A stretch of DNA of 64,000 bases. Origin: Coccinella septempunctata (Eukaryota; Arthropoda; Insecta; Coleoptera; Coccinellidae). The position numbers and the translations under genes are program-made. The notes under the pieces were generated by a model. The model worked only from the letters and a program-made list of their open reading frames with translations, ran no database searches and had not been told where the DNA came from. Positions within the stretch are counted from its first letter, which is position 1, and each line of letters opens with the position of its first letter. Below are positions 21,560 through 32,609 of the stretch, one piece after another. The stretch spans positions 30,021,521-30,085,520 of the forward strand of contig NC_058193.1 of the NCBI RefSeq assembly GCF_907165205.1, read 5' to 3'.

Positions 21560-21765
21560 TAATACGGCGATCGTTCTCCTTCTCTCTACTCTCCATGCTC
21601 TGACGAGGTCAAATGAGTCCGAAACCATGGTCAGCATCTGCTCTTCTTCGGTGGGAAGTTAAGGATTTAGTGGCCCTGACGATGGCAATTTGGCTAGTTC
21701 AGTTCAGATTGTAACACTTTTGAATAATCATCGGCGGGTGGTATGCATCTGAATTAATCCTTAAT
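21560..21765 (+). repeat. Hammerhead-bearing repeat, copy A
   Basis: Aligns with the reverse complements of 55690-55905 and 62810-63015. Shared blocks in order are CTGACGA, GTCAAATG, CCGAAACCATGGTCAGCATC, CTTCGGTGG, CCTGACGATGGCAATTTGG and CTAGTTCA, then a GGTATGCATC-type block. There is no protein-coding sequence. Family membership is inferred from the ribozyme type (see the next entry). Confidence 0.8.
21595..21637 (+). ncRNA. Hammerhead ribozyme, type I, copy A
   Basis: All invariant core positions are present: CTGACGA (21600-21606), GAAA (21621-21624), and U16.1-C17 as TC at 21631-21632. Stem I is ATGCT (21595-21599) with AGCAT (21633-21637), 5 perfect pairs. Stem II is 21607-21610 with 21617-21620: three pairs and one U-U mismatch. 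Stem III is ACC/GGT around only AT, so it is too short for a stable monomer loop. Such short, self-complementary stem III regions are known from hammerheads of Penelope-like retroelements and animal satellites, which act as dimers. Predicted self-cleavage falls between 21632 and 21633. Confidence 0.78.
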
Positions 21766-22796
21766 AATGTATTCAATGCCTCCCTGTTTAGGCGTGATCA
21801 TTCTTCAAGCAGAAATATATTTGTGAAACGTTGACATCAGCTGAGATTTGCTGATTCGCACCACCCTGCTAATTCCCACCAACTTATATTGTACGTTCAA
21901 CTTACTTCTGAGACTCGAGTTCTCTGAATTTCTGGTAGATTTATGATATACAGTGGTCATAGTGAATCAAATGAAAGATGTAGGTGGCATTTTATGTTCG
22001 TATAAGATTCAACACATCAATGAAACACTTTATCCCGAAAATCATTCCATTCGATCAAATAATTTTTGAGATAATACTGAAAACATCTTTCTAATGTCAA
22101 AAATGAGGAAACACCTTTGAAAACACCCTGTATATGCTACTCCTTCCCCAAAAAAAAAAATCCGAGAAGTTCCTAAGATTCTTATCAGCCTGAAGATAAG
22201 TAGATTTGAATATTTGGCTTTCAATGCGGAAATTCATAAGAGAATTGAGCGAAAAGGAAATCCCAACATCGCCCCCAATGAAATGATCAGAGGGTCCACA
22301 AAAACCCGAAACTACGACATTCCTTCGCAAAAAGACTGATGGTGAATAATCGTCGTTTTGTAGGCCTGCAGTCCGAGTTTCTGGTACATTTGGCTGTGAG
22401 CGGTAAAAACTTGTGTTCTCACCCGAAAGGGTCCGATTCTCTTTTTATCCCCGAAACGTTTCTTGCTCGGGTAATCGTTTTTAGCACCCTGTTTGTTTGT
22501 CTGTTCCTCGGTTTTGAACGGAATTATTTCGACTTTAACGTTCATCAATCACACGGCTGAGAATTTAAGAAAATATGCGTTGTCATCGAATAGAAAAAAG
22601 TCTGAACCGATTTTATTCATTATTTTTTTGAAATTTATACATTTTCTTACGTAAGAAAAATTGGAAAAATTTGCTCGGGAAATTGGTACAATAGATTAAA
22701 CTATGAAAGCGGAAGCGGTTGTTGCAGTCCAAGAAGAAAATTCGGGATTTACTCTGGCGTGTCAGATTAATATAAGGGTAGATACCTTGGACCCTG
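21766..22796. other. No recognised gene
   Basis: An ACACCCTGTATATG word occurs at about 22121. The GC-richer stretch at about 22300-22560 has 73- and 78-residue frames on opposite strands, neither with a motif. Confidence 0.35.
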
Positions 22797-23365
22797 TAGA
22801 ACAGACATGGGCAAACTTTTTGATGGGAGGGCCAGATAAAATGAAAAATTACCTAGGCGGGCCAAAAAAATTGAAAATTCATTTTTACAAGTGATAAACT
22901 TTATTTCGATTTATATTATATAGTTATAGTTATAGTGCGCACGAATCAAAAATCTAACATAGAATTTTTCGCGGAAGCGTTGAATTACTGACGTGGGAAT
23001 GCACTTCCAACGTCACGTCAGACAAATTTAACGCTTCAGCGCAAAATCCTATGTTAGATTTTTGAATCATGCGCATTATGACATGTATAATGTGTAGGCA
23101 CTTTTAGTGAACAGCATATAGCATCATCACTGCCAATTTATACCAGAGTATGAACAACTTTTAGAAGCTCAATCAAATTCACATTTTTCACATACTCCTT
23201 CGTATCCTACCGAACAATAAGTTTTGTAATTTTTTTACTTTTTTAGGATGTAAGTCATTTTCGATGTATAAATCGAAGAAAGTTTATCACTTGTAAACAT
23301 GTGTATTTTTAATTTTTTTGGCTCGCCTAGGTAGTTTTCCATTCAGGGTCTCAAGACTCCCAAGC
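22797..23365. mobile_element. Non-autonomous inverted-repeat element (hAT-like end)
   Basis: Left end blocks TTACCTAGGCGGGCC and ACAAGTGATAAACTTTATTT (22850-22905) return as reverse complement at 23273-23336 (GTTTATCACTTGTAAACATG, GGCTCGCCTAGGTAG). The arms are about 70-85 bp. The outer left end CAGACATGGGCAAACTTTTT (22800) resembles hAT-type ends (CAG...GGGCAAA...GGCC). The right outer end is diverged and no 8-bp duplication could be established. A second palindromic element is nested inside. Confidence 0.65.
22933..23083. mobile_element. Nested foldback element (MITE-like palindrome)
   Basis: The left arm (GTGCGCACGAATCAAAAATC at 22937 onward) and right arm (ATTTTTGAATCATGCGCAT ending about 23082) are inverted copies over about 65 bp each, around a short GGGAATGCACTTCC centre. 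Almost the whole element would fold into one hairpin. There is no coding capacity. Confidence 0.8.
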
Positions 23366-24110
23366 CCCAGCAAATCTAAAATAGTATAGTTTAGAATTGA
23401 AAGAACTAGAACACTACACTGATGCTAAGTTGCGCGCTATGCTAAACTAAAATTAATATTAGATGCAATAATTAATAACGCACTTAAAGCTCAAAAAATT
23501 TCATTCAGTAGGAAACCGTTACTTAATCGATTCTAACTACGCAGAATCGAATAAATTTTCATGTATCATTTACACTTGAATACTACCCTCATATTTAGAG
23601 CTCAGCACCACAGCCGTCTATAGAGAAAGCCTGGAACACAATCTGACAACGCAGCAGATTGGCCAACTTGGTGGGCCGACTTTAGTTTTGTACGCAGCGC
23701 TGTATGCTTGCGTTTCCGAATCCTATAAACGTTATTAAATGGTTATTGAAATGTTTTTTTGATGGAAAACTTGAAAGAATATAGTATGATGCTCTACTTA
23801 TTCAATAAATTGAATTCATAGCGGAGATAATAGTTTGCACAAGAATTGAATTCGGAAAATATTCCTGAAATAATTTTCAAACCAAATGAAAGGATTTTCA
23901 TTTTATTATAAGCAAATGGTATTTGTTTTTCAATTTATTGTTCAGCAAGAACCACGGGAAGGTGTAGGGGTTTCTCTTGCCATAAAATTTTGCAAATAAA
24001 GTTATAAAACCGATTATGAAATACTTGAAGGAGCGAGTGAATGGGTCATGAATGTGAACATATTGCAGAAATGAATCGACATATTCGGTTGAACAAGTTT
24101 AGTTACACAT
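23366..24110. other. AT-rich, nothing recognised
   Basis: No features found. It lies between the inverted-repeat element and the THAP frame. Confidence 0.4.
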
Positions 24111-24363
24111 TTTTCACAATTAACTCAATAAACTATGTACTTTGAATGAACAAAATATACTCAAACATAACATCATTTTTAAATACAATACAACATACTC
24201 AAACATAACGTATTCGATTCTTAAACATAACATTATAATCTCAAACATGAAATAATTATTAATTAGATCATCAAAATCTTTATCCGAATTTGAAAAAGCC
24301 TCCATATCATCACTGTTCTTACTCAAAATTGTATTCCTTCTAGACTGCGGATCTGTTCTTTTT

Positions 24364-24687
24364 TTATAAACTGGTTTTGAAAGCTGGACAATTTGGAAAA
24401 ATTTTTGGAACCGCGTTTTCTGTTAATTTTGGATATCTTAATGATATGAGTTTAAATGCACCATCTGGCTGTAAATGCTTATCATGTCTGATTAAATCGG
24501 ACTCTTCAAAATGTTTTTCACAAACCCCACTATGAACAGTGGGAACGATATTTTTTCGAGGGATATATTTGAGCCATAAAAGCTTCCTTTCTTCATTTTT
24601 GTGGAAACCAAAGAAACTCACATAATCGTCTTTCCGGGTAAAGAAATAATTACTTTCACAAGAAGGTACACAACATTTCTTGACCAT
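24364..24687 (-). CDS. THAP zinc-finger domain protein fragment
   Basis: This 107-residue frame begins MVKKCCVPSCESNYFFTRKD. It has the C2CH layout of a THAP domain: CCVPSC, a conserved Trp in KLLWLKYIPRK, VCEKHFEESDLI and the closing AVPxxF-type box NAVPKIFP. The domain binds DNA in a sequence-specific way and occurs in P-element transposases and host THAP proteins. The frame ends right after the domain; downstream an AT-rich frame from 24326 in another register may be a decayed continuation. It lies between hAT-like ends, so a transposon origin is likely, though a first exon of a host gene cannot be excluded. Confidence 0.75.
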   Translation of the reverse strand: MVKKCCVPSCESNYFFTRKDDYVSFFGFHKNEERKLLWLKYIPRKNIVPTVHSGVCEKHFEESDLIRHDKHLQPDGAFKLISLRYPKLTENAVPKIFPNCPAFKTSL

Positions 24688-25425
24688 GAATGAAAATGGC
24701 TTCTTCAGGGAAGTTCATAAGGCTATGTACTTACGGTTAAAAAGGTAATCCAATACAAAATGCACTATAACACTACTTACACTCTTCACTATAAGTATCA
24801 CAAAACGAAAAGACTGAAAAGCCACAGGATTTCACAAGTTTTACACTATTTGTTTCAAAAACTTCACGCCGACGCGGTTATTCACCAACTAAACTTACGA
24901 ATTGCAAGCGTCATGCGTATCAAGGACATGATAGAGTCGGCCCTACTGCGACGTTGCATTTTAATCGTGAACCAGGCTCTCCTTAAAGACGGCTGTGTCA
25001 GCACCCAGCCATTCGTTGCAACTCCATGCGGCATTATTTGTGTTCTCTGATGTAGAACATAGAAGGAGATTTGGCGACTTGTACTTGTTATGTGGATATT
25101 ATCAAGGTCCATTATCTGCGCAGTTACAAGAAATAATGCCAGCCGCTGCCAGATGCACACGCAGCACTAAGGCTGAGCCCCGATTACAACTCTATGCAAT
25201 TCGAATAACAAATTGGTGGACTTCTATTAATCAGTCCTTCTTCCACCTAACACGCTTCCAGATGAGTTTTTGTCTTCGATGGATAATATTCAACATTTTA
25301 AGATCAAAATAAACAGGACGCAACGATTTGACAAAACCATTAGGTGCCGTTGGTTTTCCCAACCTCGGACGGACGGACGGACCTCGAACTTATAGAAAAC
25401 AAAAATACCGGCGATTCTTTCAAAT
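24688..25425. other. Unassigned; no family recognised
   Basis: Frames of 92-105 residues overlap on both strands at 24760-25312, with no motif. The sequence at about 25370 contains a short GGAC repeat (four units). Confidence 0.3.
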
Positions 25426-25508
25426 TCTTGACGCGGGCCGGATTAGACTATTACGTGGGCCGGACCTGGCCCGCGGGCCGTACTTTGCCCATGCTTACTG
25501 TAGAATAT
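25426..25508. mobile_element. hAT-like terminal sequence
   Basis: Read on the minus strand, it starts CAGTAAGCATGGGCAAAGTA and continues with CGGCCCGCGGGCC, the layout of many animal hAT ends. The opposite-facing end at 22800 has CAGACATGGGCAAA. The 8 bases outside each end do not match, so the two may belong to different insertions. Confidence 0.5.
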
Positions 25509-25561
25509 CAAAAATTAGACCTGTATATAGGGGAAATTGTCTGGGACAGCCTGTCAGAATA

Positions 25562-26503
25562 GTAAAAAAAACGATCATTGTACCTACATACTCGAGCGTG
25601 TCAGATTAATTTATGTGGTTAATTACATACATGTTGTAAAGTAATTATTTTCTTAATCTGAGAATTTAAACGTGACAAATACATTCTAGAGTGGTTTTTT
25701 TCCTTAGTTTGAAGCTAATCATTTAATAATGAGGAAAAAAAACAATAAAAATAGCTCATAAAGGTCACAAAAATCAGTTTTTCTAAATCATCTCCTCTCC
25801 TGGGCTTCAAATTGTTTTCGTATTCATCATAAAAGTTGTAGAGCATAACATTTTCTACAAATTCTGTCCGAAGCAATTTTTTCTACGTTTGAACGTTTTT
25901 GAGATATATGGCGATGAATGTACATTTGACTGGGTTTTTACATTGACCTTGGCCATCGGCATGTGTGGCTAAGCTCCTCGCTCTTATCACCCTCTAGCTC
26001 GAAAATGGTTGAGAGTTGAGGGTATGAAAAATTGCTTCAGACAAAAGTTGTAGAGAATTATATCATCTACAACTTTCATAATGACTAAAGAAACGATTAG
26101 ATGTACAGGAAGGAAGATATTTAGAAAAAATGCCCTTGTTATCATTTTCAAACTGCCAGATTAAGAAACCCCCCCTTATTAGTGTCATTAGGTTCAACAC
26201 GTCTGCAACACCTAGTTAAGTTTAGTTTTCATCTTTATGAAAATCTGACACTCTCGAGTATGTACAAGTGATGATTTTTTTGCATTTTCAAAGGGCCGCT
26301 GTGACCTTGCGTCACGTCCGAATTGTCAGCCTCTTGAAGAGTAGCTTTCTTCAAGAATTTTTTAACCATTTTCAACTCTTCCGTACGGCCAGCCCCACTA
26401 CGCAAACTGTCAGATTAACATGAATTTATTATCAGAGACATGTAGGGCATATACAGTATCTTAATCTGACACACTCGAGTATGTAAACCTGACGATTTTT
26501 TTA
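25562..26503. mobile_element. Inverted-repeat DNA element of about 0.94 kb
   Basis: The left block TACATACTCGAGCGTGTCAG (25587) is mirrored on the right by CTGACACACTCGAGTATGTA (26465). With flanking poly-A/poly-T blocks the inverted ends extend to about 45 bp. A further copy of the right end sits internally at about 26245-26285. No transposase frame. Confidence 0.75.
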
Positions 26504-27390
26504 ACATCTATGAAAACCTGCAGACGCTTTCCCCACCGCTTAAAGTGCATACATGATAGAACGACGCTCGAGTAAATCCCATTTTGCATCGTCGGCTCCC
26601 CAACTACTAGTCATCAATGAAAATACGCAGTTGAAAGGAGAGCCGTTATTTTAAGCTTTTTCAATAATTCTCCCAAGTTAGGAATTATAGAAAAGCTGTA
26701 ATGCTGCCATTTGAACATAACATTTCTCCCTACTGTACCAAGATAAAAGCTCCGGAGCTGCAGCCGTGATCTGAGCACATGTTTATCCGCATTTCCGATC
26801 TCCACGAGCACGCCATAGATTAACATCCATCCCCGGCATTATACATTATCCGTCTCTATGTCCTTCGGAAGTGGGTCTAGGCACGATCGCTTATACTGCC
26901 GTTACCTGAGCGTAATACGAATTCCGTCCCGTACCGGCATTATCCTCATAAATAACCGCGACAACTGTAACCGATACGCTACCTTTTGATGCCCGCGCAT
27001 TTTCTTCCGCCACACGCCCGGCTGCGTTCAGAAAATCTCATTTCGCATGCGAGATATGCCGGGCGACGGCCGCATACGAAATCGTCCATGACTGTCGGCG
27101 GTCGGTACATGTCCGAGCAGTATCGTTTTGCTGTTGGGAACACTGCCGTCCTCCTGTCTGCGGCACGCCACAACACGTGTAATCGTGGTCTGTTTTTGGA
27201 GGGTTATCTTGGACGCATCTATGCGGAAGGGGAGATATATGTAGCGTTGAGGGCATACTGGAACGTGTTCGGAGCTGTTTCATGAAGATCTAGATATGGA
27301 GGGGGTGGTCGTTTCAGTTTGTAAAGGGTAGACTTCGACATTGACCGCCTAGCGACACTCTTAGCGTTTGTAGATGACTTTATATCAGTA
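26504..27390. other. GC-richer, probably single-copy DNA
   Basis: About 26820-27290 has many CpG and no recognised repeats. It has open frames of 99 residues on the plus strand (26986-27285) and 81 residues on the minus strand, neither with a motif. It could hold an exon or regulatory DNA. Confidence 0.3.
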
Positions 27391-28640
27391 TTAAGAGGAA
27401 AATAGAAAAGAAATGACATCTTCTGTAAGACAAAATATGTCTGAGAACACCAAGTATGAAGGACCTACAATAGAAAGACCATTAGCTAACACATATGAAA
27501 CAAAAGACAAAAATTGAGTGAAATAACAATCAAGCTGACAGTAAATATCATCAGGATGTATGGACATAACAAAGATGTAAAAGGACAAGTGACATAACGA
27601 GTTCTAAAAACAGTTGAAAAAGAGTCATGGGACCAAAAACAGGCGCAAAAGAGTACACAAACAAATCGACGCTACACAGACTACAAACTGCTATCGCCTC
27701 ACAGAGCATACGCGACCAACAGTTGCTTTGCAGATAATGGCAATACTGCACCGGTGGCTTGAGACTAAAATCCGTCACAAAACCTGGTCCATCAAAGGAG
27801 ATATTTAAAAACCAGATCAAACAAAAACAACACTGGTGAAAAGGAAGAAAGAGAGCTAAAGACTAATCATAACCATCACTGCGAAATTTAGAGGATACAC
27901 TAAACAAAGACAACAAAAGCAACAAAACTGCGAAAAGTGACGAGGGTGTTATAGGACGAAAATTATAAAGTCACTGCCAAGAGGTTGGAATCGACAAACT
28001 GAACCTGACATTTAAGGTGACTCAAATTTTCTCCCCAAACTGCACGATACTACAATTCTTTCAAGTGACCTGACGCAACTAATCAGATAGACTCGGATTT
28101 ACTGAATCATTCATTGTCTAGCCATATGTTCATGTTTTCTTTCTTTTTTCCGATGCCGAAGTCACCTTCCATATTTCCGTAATTGAAATTCCATGAAATT
28201 TTGTCGAACTTCTAGTGGTTGTAGCTCAGTCATCTTGAATATTTTATATAGACAATTTTTGGTGAAATGACTTCTACATTCTGTCAAAGAAAGCCTCACC
28301 TGTGAAAACATCCTGTATAATGCACAATTGCCCGCAACAACACAGGCAAGATCGAATATAAATTTGGGAATACTAAAATAAGACTGCAAGATGCACAGAC
28401 ACTTAATCTTATATCGCAAAGTGAGAAGTTCAAGCACTAAAGTTTATACTCTCCCATAAACACATACCCGTTTAACACGTTTAAATTAAATGTGGTAGGA
28501 GAGGTTACCAAATTATCTTTCGAAACCTAATTTCAACTACACGTTGACTTCACCTATAACCAACATATATACCTACCAATGAAAATAATGCAAAAAATAT
28601 TAAGCAATAAGTTCATTAATATTACTAACACCACTCAGCA
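27391..28640. other. No recognised gene; T-poor stretch
   Basis: At about 27540-27990 the plus strand is rich in A and C and poor in T, unlike the surroundings. No motif found in either strand. Confidence 0.3.
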
Positions 28641-28990
28641 ATAATGAGCGTTAAATAAGAAACCATTCAAGAACGCGTTAATCAAACTACCAATAAGAAA
28701 CGTATCCTTATTGTGATTTAACAACGTGTAATCAATAAGGAGTAAGAAACATTAGTTATAGTGAGAAGGGGTTACAGTTCACTGCGACCTCAAGGTCTAT
28801 TGTGCCCGTAAGAAACATTACATCAACATTGAATGCGGAACTATTTAACAACCCTTTAGCCACCAATATGAAACGTGTCCTTATCGTGTCTCCTCAACAA
28901 TTGATTAATTGGATGTAAGAAACGTTATATCAACGTTGAATTTCGGGATTACCCACCACTAACGTTGTTATTGAATTCCCAATGAACAAA
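28641..28990 (+). repeat. Diverged short direct repeats
   Basis: The AAGAAACGTATCCTTATTGT block at about 28696 recurs as ATGAAACGTGTCCTTATCGT at about 28869. TAAGAAACATTAGTTATA, TAAGAAACATTACATCAACA and TAAGAAACGTTATATCAACG recur at about 28745, 28808 and 28917. A GGTTACAGTTCACTGCGACC segment shared with about 16880 is inserted between them. Confidence 0.5.
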
Positions 28991-29710
28991 GTAAGATCAT
29001 ACGAAGTACTCGAATTATTTTTCTAAAGTGTTCTTCATCTAATAATTCTGGCTTGGTATGGATTTTTGAGGTATTTTGCCGTGTATTCAACGATAAATAA
29101 TAGTAGCGTTAAAATGCAACGTTGTTTCCATCTTTCTGTGTTTATTGGTTCGTGTTCTATTGATTGTTTCTTACGACGGGTGAGATTGTCGGTACATCAA
29201 ACTATTTCGTTGATAATTTCGAAGTTACATAAAAAAAATTTATGATGAACAGAAACCCGTATGGCAATACTACCTCTAGACGCTTCTGATTAAATTCTTC
29301 ATTAAAATTCGATACGTCCGTAATAATCAGTTATTCCGGATAAATTCCTGCGCGACAAACCTCCCATCCCCCTAAATGATCCGATCTACCACCAGTATAA
29401 ATTATACCGACCGACCAGCGTGGAACTGATGGAAATTCACGCATCGCCAGATAAATCACGGTTATATTGGAAATGTTTTCGTATTGAAATTTACCCCGGA
29501 CCAGGGACAATTGAAATATAATTATTGCAATGGATTAGTGATCCTTTTTTCGTGTTCAATTCAATCCCTTCGTTCCAGGAATTCGCAGCAACAATCGAAG
29601 TTTCATGGAAATAATGTGAAATGGAGTTGATGGAAGGGTGCAGGGTGGAATCGATGTTTTTTCGAATCACTAAAATTTATTTTTTCGATCCGGGAACAAT
29701 GAATGGCATA
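28991..29710. other. Single-copy sequence flanking the satellite array
   Basis: No repeat relationship or gene recognised. The satellite begins abruptly near 29711. Confidence 0.35.
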
Positions 29711-32609
29711 AAATCAGCATTGCCTAGGCTTCCGCCCCAGAACAAAAAACTCGATTTCACAAATTCCTATTTTTTGGGTCAAAAATGAGCAAGGGGTTAG
29801 GCCCCCTAAAATGACTTATTTGCTACTCTGTCAGAAAATCAGAAGGTTCCATTACTGTCCTCGGATATGGAGTGCATACAATTTGTTTTGAGCATTCTAG
29901 AAAACCAAACAGTTGATGATTCAATAGAGAATTGCACTCCAGAGAGCACGTCGAAGTCAACTCGAAAATGAAAAGTGGAAAAACAAAAAAAATTATTTTC
30001 TCCTAAACTGGGCCAGATATTTGAAATTTTGGTATTAAAATATAGGTTTTCAAACACGCTGAATCTATTGCGATCAATTTCGAAAGCCTATCTCCCTTCG
30101 TTTAGATTTTCATCTTGGAAATGGCATTTTTCAAAAATTGCAAATTTCAATCAGCGATATCTCTTGTTATATTCGCCTGATCCAATTGGGATTTTCGATT
30201 CCATTATCAGCATTGCCTAGGCTTCCACCCTAGCACAAAAACTCGCTTTCGAAAATTTCGATTTTTTGGGTAAAAAATGAGCAAGGGGTTAGACCCCCCT
30301 AAAATGACATATTTGCTACTCTGTCTTAAAATCAGGATGTTCTATTACTGTCTTAGGATATGGAGTGCATAGAATTTGTTTTGAAGATTCTGGAAAACCA
30401 AACAGTTGATGATTCAATAGAGAATTGCACTCCAGGGAGCACGTCGAAGTCAACTCGAAAATGAAAAGTGGAAAAACAAAAAAAATTATTTTATCCTAAA
30501 CTGGGCCAGATATTTGAAATTTTGATATTAAAATATAGGTTTTAGAACTCGCTGAATCTATTGCGAGCAATTTCGAAACCCTATCTCCCTTCGTTTAGAT
30601 TTTCATCTTGGAAATGGCATTTTTCAAAAAATTGCAAATTTCAATCAGCGATATCTCTTGTTATATTCGCCTGATCCAATTGGGATTTTCGATTCCATAA
30701 TCAGCGTTGTCTAGACTTCCACCCTAGCACAAAAACTCGATTTCGAAAATTTCGATTTTTTGGGTCAAAAATGAGCAAGGGGTTAGACCCCCCTAAAATG
30801 ACATATTTGCTACTCTGTCTGAAAATCAGGATGTTCTATTACTGTCTTAGGATATGGAGTGCATAGAATTTGTTTTGAAGATTCTGGAAAACCAAACAGT
30901 TGATGATTCAATAGAGAATTGCACTCCAGAGAGCACGTCGAAGTCAACTCGAAAATGAAAAGTGGAAAAACAAAAAAAATTATTTTCTCCTAAACTGGGC
31001 CAGATATTTGAAATTTTGGTATTAAAATATAAGTTTTCGAACACGCTGAATCTATTGCGATCAATTTCGAAAGCCTATCTCCCTTCGTTTAGATTTTCAT
31101 CTTGGAAATGTCATTTTTCAAAAATTGCAAATTTCAATCAGCGATATCTCTTGTTATATTCGCCTGATCCAATTGGGATTTTCGATTCCATTATCAGCAT
31201 TGCCTAGGCTTCCACCCTAGCACAAAAACTCGCTTTCGAAAATTTCGATTTTTTGGGTAAAAAATGAGCAAGGGGTTAGACCCCCTAAAATGACAAATTT
31301 GCTACTCTGTCTTAAAATCAGGATGTTCTATTACTGTCTTAGGATATGGAGTGCATAGAATTTGTTTTGAAGATTCTGGAAAACCAAACAGTTGATGATT
31401 CAATAGAGAATTGCACTCCAGGGAGCACGTCGAAGTCAACTCGAAAATGAAAAGTGGAAAAATAAAAAAAATTATTTTATCCTAAACTGGGCCAGATATT
31501 TGAAATTTTGATATTAAAATATAGGTTTTAGAACTCGCTGAATCTATTGCGAGCAATTTCGAAACCCTATCTCCCTTCGTTTAGATTTTCATCTTGGAAA
31601 TGGCATTTTTCAAAAAATTGCAAATTTCAATCTGCGATATCTCCTGTTATATTCGCCTGATCCAATTGGGATTTTCGATTCCATAATCAGCGTTGCCTAG
31701 GCTTCCACCCTAGCACAAAAACTCGATTTCGAAAATTTCGATTTTTTGGGTCAAAAATGACATATTTGCTACTCTGTCTGAAAATCAGGATGTTCTATTA
31801 CTGTCTTAGGATATGGAGTGCATAGAATTTGTTTTGAAGATTCTGGAAAACCAAACAGTTGATGATTCAATAGAGAATTGCACTCCAGAGAGCACGTCGA
31901 AGTCAACTCGAAAATGAAAAGTGGAAAAACAAAAAAAATTATTTTCTCCTAAACTGGGCCAGATATTTGAAATTTTGGTATTAAAATATAGGTTTTCAAA
32001 CACGCTGAATCTATTGCGATCAATTTCGAAAGCCTATCTCCCTTCGTTTAGATTTTCATCTTGGAAATGGCATTTTTCAAAAATTGCAAATTTCAATCAG
32101 CGATATCTCTTGTTATATTCGCCTGATCCAATTGGGATTTTCGATTCCATTATCAGCATTGCCTAGGCTTCCACCCTAGCACAAAAACTCGCTTTCGAAA
32201 ATTTCGATTTTTTGGGTAAAAAATGAGCAAGGGGTTAGACCCCCCTAAAATGACAAATTTGCTACTCTGTCTTAAAATCAGGATGTTCTATTACTGTCTT
32301 AGGATATGGAGTGCATAGAATTTGTTTTGAAGATTCTGGAAAACCAAACAGGTGATGATTCAATAGAGAATTGCACTCCAGGGAGCACGTCGAAGTCAAC
32401 TCGAAAATGAAAAGTGGAAAAACAAAAAAAATTATTTTCTACTAACCTGGGCCAGATATTTGAAATTTTGGTATTAAAATATAGGTTTTCAAACACGCTG
32501 AATCTATTGCGATCAATTTCGAAAGCCTATCTCCCTTCGTTTAGATTTTCATCTTGGAAATGGCATTTTTCAAAAATTGCAAATTTCAATCAGCGATATC
32601 TCTTGTTAT

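Noticed and set aside
21676..21700. Second hammerhead-like core CTGACGATGG in repeat copy A
   Set aside because: No GAAA follows and no stem II forms; it is simply a conserved block of the repeat family.
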